Of a DNA stretch of 64,000 nucleotides, positions 41,574 through 50,288 are shown piece after piece. The DNA is from Clostridia bacterium (GTDB lineage Bacteria > Bacillota > Clostridia > Christensenellales > Aristaeellaceae), in the NCBI GenBank assembly GCA_900769875.1, contig CAAGII010000156.1, positions 1 through 64,000 of the forward strand, written 5' to 3'. Below the pieces are notes generated by a model that saw only the letters and a program-made list of their open reading frames with translations, ran no database searches and was not told the DNA's origin. Each line of letters starts with the position of its first letter. Within the stretch, counting starts at the first letter, position 1. The position numbers and the translations under genes were made by a program.

Positions 41574-42529
41574 CGGGCGATCATGTCGTCGCACCAGTTG
41601 TCCCATGCGCTGTCCACGATTTGCCCGTGCGCATCCATGCAGGCGATGGTGCGGCGCAGCCCCTCGCGCAGGGAGACTTGACAGGCAAAGCCCGGAAGCA
41701 GAGTCTTGATTTTGCTGTTGTCAAACACGGCGGGATGCGCCTTGTCGCCATGCAGCTCAGCAAAAAGAGAAGGCTCGGCTTCCACCAGACGGTCGGAGGC
41801 AACGTGCACAAGCTTCGGCGGCTGCGCGCCCGCAGCCTCGGCGATCAGTTCTGCGACCTCGTTCCAGCTGTGGCACTCGTCAGAAACGATGTTCAGCGTT
41901 TCGCACGCGGTTGCGGGCGTGGTGATGATGCCGTGAAGCGCGCGCGCAGTGTCCATCGCGTGTGTGCAGGTGGCGAAGATATTGCCGTCGCCCGGAACGA
42001 GGATGGGCTTTCCCTCCCGCATGCGCTGCACCAGCGTGTACGGAGCATGGCGCGGGCGCAGAATGAAGGGAATCATCGTATTGCCATAGGTCATGAAGGG
42101 CCTGACAATGGTCACGGGCATAGCGGCTACGCGGAAAAGCTCCTCACACAGGATTTTCTGCTGCGCGTACGCGGAGTAGGGGTTGACAGCCGGGGTTGCT
42201 TCGCTGATGACGGGGTGGCGCGGAGGCTTCTCATAGACCGTAGCCGTGGACACAAAGACATAGCGGTCGCACAGCCCCTCAAAGCAGCGGATGCGCATTT
42301 GCGCCTGATCCGGCGTGAAGGTGATAAAATCAACCACCGCGTCAAAATGCTCGCGGCGCAAAAGCGCTGTGAGCGCGCTTTCATCATTGACGTCACAGCG
42401 CATAAGGCGGCAACGCGGCGGAAGTGGATGCGCCGAGCGCATGACGCAGGTGACCTCGTGCAGCGTGGTGAACAGCTCGCTGACGCTTGACGAAATCACG
42501 CCTGCGCCGCCAAGCAGACATACCTTCAT
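41561..42529 (-). CDS. NAD-dependent epimerase/dehydratase-family (extended SDR) protein
   Basis: The 322-residue protein has a Rossmann N terminus with an altered glycine motif (LLGGAGVISSSV near 5, where GxxGxxG is usual) and an SDR active-site YSAYAQQK near 137. VSTATVYE near 112 is the catalytic serine/threonine region. Residues 180-322 form the substrate domain. The relaxed glycine motif resembles reductases and epimerases acting on sugar nucleotides, but the substrate is unknown. It is transcribed toward the MATE gene and overlaps its 3' end. Confidence 0.83.
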   Translation of the reverse strand: MKVCLLGGAGVISSSVSELFTTLHEVTCVMRSAHPLPPRCRLMRCDVNDESALTALLRREHFDAVVDFITFTPDQAQMRIRCFEGLCDRYVFVSTATVYEKPPRHPVISEATPAVNPYSAYAQQKILCEELFRVAAMPVTIVRPFMTYGNTMIPFILRPRHAPYTLVQRMREGKPILVPGDGNIFATCTHAMDTARALHGIITTPATACETLNIVSDECHSWNEVAELIAEAAGAQPPKLVHVASDRLVEAEPSLFAELHGDKAHPAVFDNSKIKTLLPGFACQVSLREGLRRTIACMDAHGQIVDSAWDNWCDDMIARYGA

Positions 42530-42574
42530 GATTGTACCCCCTTTTCGCGCTTGTCCGCGCCCGTAAAGACGCGC

Positions 42575-42602
42575 TTGACAAGCGGCGAGAATGCATTAAA
42601 AT
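42575..42602 (+). promoter_or_regulatory. Promoter of the 2-hydroxyacid dehydrogenase gene
   Basis: TTGACA (42575-42580) and TAAAAT (42597-42602) are 16 bases apart, about 40 bases before the start. Confidence 0.8.
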
Positions 42603-42643
42603 GATATCCATATCATATCCTGGCGAAGGAGTAGGTGTCAAGC

Positions 42644-43591
42644 TTGAAAATCGCAGTTCTGGAATCCCTTGGTATCCCGGATGACGCGCTGCATGCGCTT
42701 GAGGAGCCCTTCAGGGCGGAGGGACACTGTTTTGCGCATCATGAGCGCACGACGGACACAGCCGTGCTGCAGCAGGAAATGTGGGACGCGGACGCCGTGA
42801 TTCTCGCGAACATGCCCCTGCCTGCGGAGGCGATCGACAGCGCGGAGCGTCTCGGCTTTATTGATGTGGCGTTCACGGGCGTCGACCATGTTGCTATGGA
42901 GTGTGTGCGCAGACACGGCATCACGCTGAGCAATGCGTCCGGCTATTCCAATGAAGCCGTGGCGGAGCTTGGCGTAGGCATGGTGCTGAGCCTTATGCGC
43001 AAGCTTCCTCAGGTGGAGGAGAAATGCAGAACGGGCGGCACCAAAGCCGGTCTGATCGGCTGCGAGCTGCGCGGAAAGACTGTCGGCGTTGTGGGGCTTG
43101 GGCAGATTGGCCGTCGTACAGCGGAATTGATGCACGCCTTTGGCTGCAGGATTCTGTCCAGCAGCAGATCCAGGCACGCGGATTGTCCCGCATATGTGAC
43201 CGAGCTTCCGCTTGCGGACGTACTGCGGGAGAGCGATGTGGTGATGCTGCACTGCCCGCTGAATGAGTCAACGCGCGGGCTGATCGGCATGAACGAGTTG
43301 AAGCTGATGAAGCCTACAGCCATGCTTGTCAACCTTGCGCGCGGGCCCGTGGTGGTAGCAAGGGAGCTTGCGGACGCGCTCAATCAGGGCGTGATTGCCG
43401 CGGCAGCTGTGGACGTGTTTGACAGGGAGCCGCCGCTTGACGCGGACGAGCCGTTGCTCCATTGCCGCAACATCATGGTCACGCCGCACGTGGCGTTTGC
43501 AACGCAGGAGTCGATGCTGCTGCGTGCGCAGATCGTGTTTGACAACCTCCGCGCATGGCTGCAGGGCAGACCGCAGAACGTGGTGAAATGA
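42644..43591 (+). CDS. D-isomer-specific 2-hydroxyacid dehydrogenase family protein
   Basis: The 315-residue NAD-dependent oxidoreductase has GVVGLGQIGRRTAELM near 142-157 (nucleotide site). The catalytic arginine is in NLARGPVV near 230, the glutamate in DVFDREPP near 259 and the histidine in VTPHVAFAT near 281. Members reduce 2-keto acids or oxidise phosphoglycerate/hydroxypyruvate. Start choice: AAGGAG lies 12 bases before TTG 42644 but only three bases before GTG 42635, so TTG is preferred, and the protein then begins KIAVLE like relatives. Monocistronic. Confidence 0.87.
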   Translation: MKIAVLESLGIPDDALHALEEPFRAEGHCFAHHERTTDTAVLQQEMWDADAVILANMPLPAEAIDSAERLGFIDVAFTGVDHVAMECVRRHGITLSNASGYSNEAVAELGVGMVLSLMRKLPQVEEKCRTGGTKAGLIGCELRGKTVGVVGLGQIGRRTAELMHAFGCRILSSSRSRHADCPAYVTELPLADVLRESDVVMLHCPLNESTRGLIGMNELKLMKPTAMLVNLARGPVVVARELADALNQGVIAAAAVDVFDREPPLDADEPLLHCRNIMVTPHVAFATQESMLLRAQIVFDNLRAWLQGRPQNVVK

Positions 43592-43597
43592 ACAACG

Positions 43598-43638
43598 CAA
43601 AAGATGCTGCTTCCTTTGATCCGAAGCAGCATCTTTTG
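43598..43638. terminator. Bidirectional terminator between dehydrogenase and ABC importer genes
   Basis: CAAAAGATGCTGCTT (43598-43612) and its exact complement (43624-43638) form a 15-bp stem with A/T-rich ends in both directions. Confidence 0.9.
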
Positions 43639-43644
43639 GCGTGC

Positions 43645-44547
43645 TTATCTTGCGGCTCTGCGCTTTTTCCACAGATCGCGCATGGCCAGTAGCACCATCA
43701 TCAGGATGGTTCCGATGTAGGGGAAGGTCGCGGTCAGCGTGGGATTGATCACGCCCTGCATGCGCGTGCCAGCCGCGTCCACAAAACCGAAGAGCAGCGC
43801 GGCGAGGAACACAAGCGGTGGATTGGCACGTCCGAAAATCACGCAGGCGACAGCCACATAGCCCCGCGAGGCGCTCATGTTTTCCGTGAAGGTTGAAAGG
43901 TAGCCCAAGGAAAGGTACGCGCCGGACAAGCCGCAGAGCATGCCGCAGAGGTTGGCGGCGAGGTACTTCATTTTTTCAGGGCTGCGTCCCACGCTGCGCA
44001 GGCTTTCCGGCTGCTCGCCGCTGGCATGCAGCCAAAAGCCCAGCGGGGTACGGTACAGCATCACCCAGCATAGCACCACAAGCACGAGCGCGACGATCAC
44101 CATCATGTTGATGGTGACCGGTACGCCGCCGATCACGCCAAGATTCAGATCCGGCAACTTGACCACCGCTCCCGTGGAGGGATGGAAGGAGCCGTTCTGC
44201 CCGGGAATCGAACGGAGCATGAAGGTCGTCAGCGCCATGGCGAAGATGTTCAGCGCCACGCCGATGATGAACTCATCGCTTTTGAAGCGGATGACAAACA
44301 GCCCGAAGAACATACCGAACAGGAGTCCGACTGCCAGTGCGAACACGAGCCCCATCACCCAGCTGTTGCACAGCCAGGAGCCCATCACAGCCGCGAACGC
44401 GCCTGCGACCATCATGCCGTCGATGCCGATGTTCATCATGCCCGCCTGATCGGTGAGCAGGCAGCCCAGTCCGGCAAGGATCACGATGGTTGCGGTGTTG
44501 ATGGCGTTGAGCAGGGTGGAAAGGTTGAATACAGCGCTCCAGTCCAT
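43645..44547 (-). CDS. BMP-type (nucleoside) ABC importer permease, NupQ-like
   Basis: The 300-residue protein has about eight transmembrane helices of the BPD_transp_2 type. It has the EAA-like loop region PEKMKYLAANLCGMLCGLSGAYLS near 189-212 and TDQAGMMNIGIDGMMVAGAF near 31-50, typical of permeases paired with BMP-family binding proteins. These systems carry purine nucleosides (NupNOPQ, RnsABCD). It is last in the importer operon, four bases after the other permease. A basic tail (KKRRAAR) ends it. Confidence 0.88.
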   Translation of the reverse strand: MDWSAVFNLSTLLNAINTATIVILAGLGCLLTDQAGMMNIGIDGMMVAGAFAAVMGSWLCNSWVMGLVFALAVGLLFGMFFGLFVIRFKSDEFIIGVALNIFAMALTTFMLRSIPGQNGSFHPSTGAVVKLPDLNLGVIGGVPVTINMMVIVALVLVVLCWVMLYRTPLGFWLHASGEQPESLRSVGRSPEKMKYLAANLCGMLCGLSGAYLSLGYLSTFTENMSASRGYVAVACVIFGRANPPLVFLAALLFGFVDAAGTRMQGVINPTLTATFPYIGTILMMVLLAMRDLWKKRRAAR

Positions 44548-44550
44548 GCT

Positions 44551-45660
44551 TCAGCCCTCCTTCCGAATGCTCTGCGCGGCATGCCTGCGGGTGCGTAAGG
44601 CGCGGATTTCCGCCATCACGCCCTCCTCGGCGGCCATAAAGAAGATAATGATGGATTGCACAATCATAATCAGCTCGCTGGAAACGCCGACCTGACTCTG
44701 CATCTTGATCGCGCCCGTTTTGAGGATGCCGAAGAAGAAGCTCATCAGGATGATGCCAAGAGGCCGGTAGCGCATAATCATGGCTACAAGCATGCCGTCA
44801 AAATAGAACTCGTTGGAAAAATCTGGCTTGAAGCGTCCCTGTACGCCAAAGGTCTCGAACATGCCAAGCAGACCGCACATGGCGCCGGATACGAGCATGG
44901 CGATGATAGCCAGCTTGTCCGCCTTGATGCCGCTAAAGCGCGCGAAGCGGGAATTCTGTCCGCTCAGCTTCATCTCGAAGCCTGCGGTGGTGCGGGACAT
45001 GATATACCACACCAGCAGCGAAATGATGGCGATGTAGAACACACTCTCGGTCAGATTGGAGCCACGGGTGATCTTACTAAACATCAGATCACCCGCGATC
45101 TTTGCAGTGCCCTTGGTCTGCGTGGGATCCTTGAGCGGCCCTGTGGACATGTAGTTGCAGAAGTAGATGGCGATGGAGTTCATCAGGATGGTCGTGATGA
45201 CCTCGTTGATGTGCAGCTTCACCTTCAAAAGCGCCGGAATGAGCGCGTAGAGCGCACCGGCTGCGACGGCGGCAAGCAGGCACACAGGCAGCGCGAGCCA
45301 GGGCGAAACCCCGGTGAGCAGCGCGCCGAAGTACGCGGAGGCAAGCGCGCCCAGAAACATCTGTCCTTCGCCGCCGACGTTGAAGATACCGGCCTGCGAC
45401 GCGACGGCGGTCGCAAGACCCGTGATGCACAGCTGCGCCGACTTGTAGAGCGTGTTGGAGAAGTTGCGGTTGAGGAGTGTCGAAAGAAAATCGGAAGGGG
45501 AGGTCAGTTGGATATCGCCAAACGCGCCCGCGAAGAGCGCGCCCCATGCTTCCAGCGGAGCATGGCCCGTCAGCACCATGATGATGCTGCCAAGCACGCC
45601 TGCAAGCAGCACGCTGCCTGTCAGGCTGACGAGGTATTCAACCCTTGCTTTGTTGCGCAT
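44551..45660 (-). CDS. BMP-type (nucleoside) ABC importer permease, NupP-like
   Basis: The 369-residue permease is the longer partner, with about ten helices. Typical wording is SQAGIFNVGGEGQMFLGALAS near 88-108 and the loop GIKADKLAIIAMLVSGAMCGLLG near 243-265. Its stop precedes the partner permease by three bases, and its ATG overlaps the ATPase stop, so all three genes are coupled. The heterodimer forms the membrane channel for nucleoside uptake, by family analogy. Confidence 0.88.
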   Translation of the reverse strand: MRNKARVEYLVSLTGSVLLAGVLGSIIMVLTGHAPLEAWGALFAGAFGDIQLTSPSDFLSTLLNRNFSNTLYKSAQLCITGLATAVASQAGIFNVGGEGQMFLGALASAYFGALLTGVSPWLALPVCLLAAVAAGALYALIPALLKVKLHINEVITTILMNSIAIYFCNYMSTGPLKDPTQTKGTAKIAGDLMFSKITRGSNLTESVFYIAIISLLVWYIMSRTTAGFEMKLSGQNSRFARFSGIKADKLAIIAMLVSGAMCGLLGMFETFGVQGRFKPDFSNEFYFDGMLVAMIMRYRPLGIILMSFFFGILKTGAIKMQSQVGVSSELIMIVQSIIIFFMAAEEGVMAEIRALRTRRHAAQSIRKEG

Positions 45661-47207
45661 CAGGCGTTTTCCTCCCTTCGGCTGCCGGTCATGTAGTAGC
45701 TGATCTCGGTCTTTGCGATTTCATCGGGCGCAAATTCGCCGGTGATACGCCCCTCGTAGATGGTGACCATGCGGTCGGAGAGGCGGTAAAGCTCGTCCAG
45801 ATCCGCGCTGACCAGCAGGATGGCGCATCCGGCATTGCGGCGGTCGATGATCTGCCGGTGAATGGATTCCATCGCGCCGATGTCCACGCCGCGCGTCGGC
45901 TGCGCGATGATCAGCACAGGCGTATCAAAGTTGATTTCGCGCGCGATGACGACCTTCTGCATGTTGCCGCCCGACAGGGAGCCGACCGGCGTGGAGACGC
46001 CCGCGCCGCGGATGTCGTGCTTTTCAAACAGCTCCTGCGCGTATTTGCGCATTGCACGCTTTCGCATGTGCGTGCGCAGGATGGAAAACTCCTTCCGGCG
46101 CTGCTTGCCCACCACGAGATTGTCCGTGATGTCCGCCTGCGCGGATACGCCGGTGGACAGGCGATCCTCCGGCACATGGGCAAGACCGATGGCGCGGATC
46201 TGCCCGGGCGTTTTGCCACGCACATCCTGACCAAGAATGCGTATCGAGCCCTGCCTGTATGGACGCATGCCGGTGATGGCCTCGACCAGCTCGCTCTGGC
46301 CGTTGCCTTCGATGCCCGCGATGCCAAGCACTTCGCCCCGGTGCACGTTCAGGCTCAGCCCTCGAACCGCGGGAAGGCCGCGATTGTCAAAAACGTGCAG
46401 GTTCTCAATCTCGATGGCGGCTTCCGCCTGCGGCTGCTCCGTACGGTGCAGCGCGTCCAGCAGCACCTCCTTGCCGACCATCATGCTGGCAAGGATGCGC
46501 TCGTTGACGTCGCATGTGTTGCATACGCCGACCAGACGGCCTGCGCGCATCACGCCGACGCGGTCGGAGATCGCCATCACCTCGTAAAGCTTGTGGGTGA
46601 TGATGATGATCGTCATCTGCTTCTCCCTGATGATACGGCGGATGACGGCGAAGAGCTCGTCTGTCTCCCTGGGCGTGAGGACGGCTGTCGGTTCATCCAG
46701 TATCAGCACGCTGGCGCCGCGGTGAAGCGTTTTGAGGATTTCAACACGTTGCTGAAGGCCGACGCTGATGTCCTGCACGCGATCGGTGGGCGTGACGTCC
46801 AGACCGTACTCAGCCTCCAGCTCCTCCACAATGCGGTTGGCGCGCTTGAAATCGTAGAAGATGCCGTTCCTGCGCGGTTCGTTGTTCAGCACGATGTTCT
46901 GCGCCACGGTAAAGGAGGGCACCAGCTTGAAATGCTGATGCACCATACCCACTCCGTGTGCGATGGCGTTGCTGGGCGAAAAAGAGCGGATTTCCTCGCC
47001 CTTCACGAACAGCTTGCCGCCGGTTGGGGTATTGAGACCATAGAGGATGTTCATCAGCGTGGATTTGCCCGCGCCATTTTCGCCCACCAGCGCAAACACC
47101 TCGCCCTTCATCACATCGAGCGAAACATCGTCGTTGGCGAGAATGTTCGGGAATTGCATGGACACATGCTGGAAGGAAACAATGGGGGAGTCTGTCTGGA
47201 TGGGCAT
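45660..47207 (-). CDS. BMP-type (nucleoside) ABC importer ATPase with two ATP-binding domains, NupO-like
   Basis: The 515-residue protein has two ABC domains in tandem. The first has an intact Walker A GENGAGKST near 42, signature SVGLQQR near 147 and Walker B LILDEPTAVL near 167. The second has a weakened Walker A, GIEGNGQSE near 300 with lysine replaced by glutamine, plus signature LSGGNMQK near 402. This asymmetry is normal for RbsA/NupO-type ATPases. ATG 47207 is chosen because the longer frame (to 47273) starts inside the promoter. Its ribosome site (GAGGCGG) is moderate. Confidence 0.88.
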   Translation of the reverse strand: MPIQTDSPIVSFQHVSMQFPNILANDDVSLDVMKGEVFALVGENGAGKSTLMNILYGLNTPTGGKLFVKGEEIRSFSPSNAIAHGVGMVHQHFKLVPSFTVAQNIVLNNEPRRNGIFYDFKRANRIVEELEAEYGLDVTPTDRVQDISVGLQQRVEILKTLHRGASVLILDEPTAVLTPRETDELFAVIRRIIREKQMTIIIITHKLYEVMAISDRVGVMRAGRLVGVCNTCDVNERILASMMVGKEVLLDALHRTEQPQAEAAIEIENLHVFDNRGLPAVRGLSLNVHRGEVLGIAGIEGNGQSELVEAITGMRPYRQGSIRILGQDVRGKTPGQIRAIGLAHVPEDRLSTGVSAQADITDNLVVGKQRRKEFSILRTHMRKRAMRKYAQELFEKHDIRGAGVSTPVGSLSGGNMQKVVIAREINFDTPVLIIAQPTRGVDIGAMESIHRQIIDRRNAGCAILLVSADLDELYRLSDRMVTIYEGRITGEFAPDEIAKTEISYYMTGSRREENA

Positions 47208-47244
47208 GCAACCGCCTCGCTTTGCGTCTGGAATCTCTACCTGT

Positions 47245-47273
47245 ATTATGGTCGCAATGGGCATGCTTGTCAA
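47245..47273 (-). promoter_or_regulatory. Promoter of the BMP-type importer operon
   Basis: On the minus strand TTGACA (47268-47273) and CATAAT (47245-47250) are 17 bases apart, 37 bases before the ATPase start. Confidence 0.8.
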
Positions 47274-47300
47274 CCGCTGTTTCGCATGAAATGAAGATTG

Positions 47301-47900
47301 CTATCCGCGCGCATGAGCCAGCCTGCGCGCAAGCTGCCTGACCTGATCACGCGCGCGGGTCATGACCATACCGACGTCGGTTTGGTCAAGATCAAGCCTC
47401 TCGGCCGCTACGCAGTCAAAGCCGCAGATGCCGAACACGCGCATTACTGCGGCTATGTACGTGCTGCCGAAATCCATATCGCCAATCGCGCTTCCGGCTG
47501 TTGTCAGGTACACGCAATGTCCGGCGCTGCACAGCCCCACGGGACGATCGGATTGATAACGGAAGGTGAGATTGCGCACATACATGTTCTCCACCCAAAT
47601 TTTTAGAATGGAGGGGAAGGACAAGTCCCAATAGGGCGCTGCAATCAGCACCATATCGGCGTCCTTGAGCTGAACGGCGGGTGCAAAGAGCGGGTCGTCC
47701 CACGTGCGGGTGTCACAGAGCGCCTCCTTGCGCGCGAGCAGCGATGCATCCACAGGCTGCAAACGCATCCTCGTCAGGTCGTGCGTTGTGATTTCCACGT
47801 TCTCAAGCCGCGCGGTCAGCTCGTCAAGAAAGACATGGGCAAGCTCCAGTGTTCTGGAGAATTGAGCGCGGGGACAGGCGTTCACAAAAAGCAGTTTCAT
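47301..47900 (-). CDS. FMN-dependent NAD(P)H oxidoreductase, AzoR-like flavodoxin fold
   Basis: The 199-residue protein has the flavodoxin-like fold with the FMN phosphate loop VNACPRAQFSRT near 6-17, the isoalloxazine-contact AAPYWDLSFPSILKIWVE near 86-103 and TTAGSAIGDM near 133. AzoR-type enzymes reduce quinones and azo dyes using NADH; nitro- or quinone-reduction is possible. GGAGG lies eight bases before the ATG. It sits between the importer operon and the binding-protein gene but has its own promoter, so a functional link is not shown. Confidence 0.85.
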   Translation of the reverse strand: MKLLFVNACPRAQFSRTLELAHVFLDELTARLENVEITTHDLTRMRLQPVDASLLARKEALCDTRTWDDPLFAPAVQLKDADMVLIAAPYWDLSFPSILKIWVENMYVRNLTFRYQSDRPVGLCSAGHCVYLTTAGSAIGDMDFGSTYIAAVMRVFGICGFDCVAAERLDLDQTDVGMVMTRARDQVRQLARRLAHARG

Positions 47901-47944
47901 GGGATGATCCTCCGTTTTTCGGTGCCTCTGGCTGTCAGGAATGG

Positions 47945-47973
47945 AATATACAGTACCAGACGTGAAATGATAA
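47945..47973 (-). promoter_or_regulatory. Possible promoter of the AzoR-like gene
   Basis: On the minus strand TTATCA (47968-47973) and TATATT (47945-47950) are 17 bases apart, 44 bases before the start. Both boxes are imperfect. Confidence 0.45.
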
Positions 47974-48056
47974 TTCCTGCTTTTTCAGCCAATCATGCAG
48001 GAATTTTTTCGTCGTGCAAGAATCATTACATTGCATTGCGCTGCTGTATGCAGCGC
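47972..48056 (+). other. Two hairpins in the leader of the binding-protein gene
   Basis: AATTCCTGC (47972-47980) pairs perfectly with GCAGGAATT (47997-48005) and runs into TTTTTTC, a terminator-like shape with no plus-strand gene upstream. A second perfect 7-bp hairpin, GCGCTGC/GCAGCGC (48038-48056), ends nine bases before the AAGGAGG of the binding-protein gene. The first could attenuate transcription and the second could mask or set off the ribosome site. No known riboswitch class was recognised, including the purine class. Confidence 0.5.
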
Positions 48057-48080
48057 CGATTGATAAGGAGGATGATCCTG

Positions 48081-49085
48081 ATGAAAAAGCTGATCGCACT
48101 GCTTGCGACTCTGGCGCTTCTGCTAAGCATGGTCTCCGTGCCCGTCATGGCTGACGGCAAGCCTGCTCCTTCCATCTGCATTGTGGTGGCGGGCACGCTG
48201 GGCGACCGTTCCTTCTACGATTCTTCCAAGGAAGGCATTGATCGTCTGGCGGCTGATTTCGGCATTAAGACCGGCGTGATCGAGTGCAAGGAGGACGCTT
48301 CTCAGTACGAGAACGCGCTGTTTGAGGCCGCCGAGCAGTATGAGGTTGTAGCGGCTGTCGGCTGGCAGTTCTGGGACGCGCTGGCGGACGAAAACGGCGT
48401 AGTCTCCGCCTTTCCTGAGGTGAAGTTCCTGTTTATCGACAATGGCCTGGACGGCATGGGCGACAACCTGATGTCCATTGTCTACGCCCAGAATCAAGGC
48501 TCCTTCCTTGTGGGCTACATCGCCGCGAAGCTGAGCGAAACCGGCAAAATCGGCGCGGTGGGCGGCGAGGACAGCGACACGATCAATGACTTCCTGATCG
48601 GCTACAGGGCCGGCGCCGCCTACGCGAATCCCGACGTGGTGGTTGAGGTGCAATATGCCAATGACTTTGAAGACCCGGCCAAGGGCAAGGAGTGCGCGCT
48701 GGCGCTCTATACCGCCGGATGCGACATTGTGTATCAGGTGGCTGGCAAGACCGGTGAGGGCGTGTTTGAAGCGGCTCAGGTCAACGGTAAGTACGCCATC
48801 GGCGTGGACGGCGACCAGAAGTATATCAACCCCGACGTGATCATCTGCTCCATGGTGAAGCGCGTTGGCGATTCCATCTACGATGTGGTGGCGAATATGG
48901 ACGGTATGTTCCAGCCCGGCGCGATCTGGAACGCCGACATGGCCTCCGGCTACATCGATGTGGTCTACGGCACGGACGATATGCCCCAGCAGGTTTCCGC
49001 CGAGCTGAAGGCTGAGGTGGACGAGCTGAAGGCCAAGATCGTCAGCGGTGAGATCGTGGTACCCAGCGCGTTTGACGCACAGTAA
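48081..49085 (+). CDS. BMP-family substrate-binding protein (nucleoside importer)
   Basis: The 334-residue precursor has an N-terminal signal (about 1-24, cleavage after SVPVMA). A two-lobed BMP/PnrA-type binding fold follows, with GTLGDRSFYDSSKEGIDRL near 34-52, NQGSFLVGYIAAKLSETGKIGAVGG near 139-163 and GVDGDQKYINP near 240. It should be the receptor for the permease/ATPase set at 43.6-47.2 kb, encoded divergently. Unlike most relatives it has no lipobox cysteine at the cleavage site, so membrane anchoring is not evident. AAGGAGG lies nine bases before ATG 48081. Confidence 0.88.
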   Translation: MKKLIALLATLALLLSMVSVPVMADGKPAPSICIVVAGTLGDRSFYDSSKEGIDRLAADFGIKTGVIECKEDASQYENALFEAAEQYEVVAAVGWQFWDALADENGVVSAFPEVKFLFIDNGLDGMGDNLMSIVYAQNQGSFLVGYIAAKLSETGKIGAVGGEDSDTINDFLIGYRAGAAYANPDVVVEVQYANDFEDPAKGKECALALYTAGCDIVYQVAGKTGEGVFEAAQVNGKYAIGVDGDQKYINPDVIICSMVKRVGDSIYDVVANMDGMFQPGAIWNADMASGYIDVVYGTDDMPQQVSAELKAEVDELKAKIVSGEIVVPSAFDAQ

Positions 49086-49106
49086 GATAGGCAAACAGCA
49101 ATGACA

Positions 49107-49140
49107 AGACCCGCAGCGATTGTGCCGCTGCGGGTTCTTT
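49107..49140 (+). terminator. Terminator of the binding-protein gene
   Basis: ACCCGCAGCG (49109-49118) and CGCTGCGGGT (49126-49135) form a perfect 10-bp stem followed by TCTTTC. The minus strand lacks a T run after the hairpin, so it is less likely to serve the convergent carboxypeptidase operon. Confidence 0.8.
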
Positions 49141-50285
49141 CAATACTCAGAAACGGGAAGGATCAGCCAGTTTCGCAGATACTTGTGAAATTGCGTCTGC
49201 AGATTGCGAAGCGGCGCGTCGTCCGCGGCGATGATATCCGCGACGCCCAGGGTGACGTCGCCGCAGACAAGGCTCGCCTTGCCGACCACGTCGCCAGCAT
49301 GCACGGGAGCGGTCAGTGACGGCGGAAGCTCGATGCTCAGCGCGGGTGAATCATTCTGTTCGATGACAGCGCATAGATCCGAGGCGAGCACGCATGGTAC
49401 GAGCAATACGTCGCTGCCGTCGACGGGCAGCGCGCGGATGATGTCGCCCCTGCAAAGCATGGTGCATGCGTGATAGCGCTCGAAGGCCAGATCCAGCAGA
49501 CGTTCTGCCTCGTCAAACCAGTCCGCGCAGTTCAGCACCACGCCGATGAGCTCCATGCCGTCGCGCCTTGCCCCAAAGACGAGGCAGCGTCCTGCCGCTC
49601 GTGTATACCCCGTTTTGATGCCGGTAGCGCCCTGATAGGTGCGCAGCAGGCGATTTTTGTTGTTCAGCACCCTGTCGTATCTCCGCCCTTCCCAGGGGAT
49701 GGTGGCCCGTGTGGTGGATACGATCTGCCGGAACAGTGGATACTGCATCGCGGCGCGCGCAATTCTGGCGAGGTCGCGCGCGGTGGTGTAATGCCCCTGC
49801 ATGGGCAGCCCGTGCGGGGTGAGGAACACTGTGTCCGTGCAGCCGAGCGCTGTGGCGCGATCCGTCATCATGCGGCAGAACTCGCTCATGCTGCCGCCGA
49901 TATGCTCCGCAATGGCAACGGCTGCGTCATTGCCGCTGGACAGCATCAGACCGTAGAGCATCTGTTCCAACGTCAGCGTTTCGCCCTCGCTCAGGTAGAT
50001 GCTTGTACCGGGAACACCGAAGGCGTTCCTTGAACAGGTCACCGGATCGGTCATGCAGCCCTTTTCGATGGCAAGCAGTGCGGTCATGACCTTGGTGGTC
50101 GACGCCATGGGAAGCGGCTCATCGGCGTTTGCCTCCAGGAGCGCACGCCCGGAAATGGCGTCAATTACGATGGTCGCTCTGGCGGACGTTCGGACACTCT
50201 CCGAGCATGCGGGCATGGGTCGGAGCAGTACGCATGCCGCTGCCAGCAGTGCGGTCAGCAGCAGTACAATGCGAGCGCGTCGCAT
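49140..50285 (-). CDS. dacF: D-alanyl-D-alanine carboxypeptidase (DacF/PBP5-like)
   Basis: The 381-residue precursor has a signal peptide (about 1-28). The penicillin-binding core carries the three active motifs: STTK near 63 (nucleophile serine and lysine), SGN near 117 and KTG near 226. A PBP5 C-terminal domain (about 270-360) and a short amphipathic tail that could anchor it to the membrane follow. It trims the terminal D-Ala from peptidoglycan stems. Being last in an operon with gerW suggests a role in spore cortex or forespore wall, as for DacF in Bacillus; that link is inferred from context. Confidence 0.9.
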   Translation of the reverse strand: MRRARIVLLLTALLAAACVLLRPMPACSESVRTSARATIVIDAISGRALLEANADEPLPMASTTKVMTALLAIEKGCMTDPVTCSRNAFGVPGTSIYLSEGETLTLEQMLYGLMLSSGNDAAVAIAEHIGGSMSEFCRMMTDRATALGCTDTVFLTPHGLPMQGHYTTARDLARIARAAMQYPLFRQIVSTTRATIPWEGRRYDRVLNNKNRLLRTYQGATGIKTGYTRAAGRCLVFGARRDGMELIGVVLNCADWFDEAERLLDLAFERYHACTMLCRGDIIRALPVDGSDVLLVPCVLASDLCAVIEQNDSPALSIELPPSLTAPVHAGDVVGKASLVCGDVTLGVADIIAADDAPLRNLQTQFHKYLRNWLILPVSEY

Positions 50286-50288
50286 GAC

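Noticed and set aside
47208..47273. Longer N terminus of the NupO-like ATPase starting at 47273
   Set aside because: The extra codons overlap the TTGACA and CATAAT boxes of the promoter, and homologues start at the later methionine.
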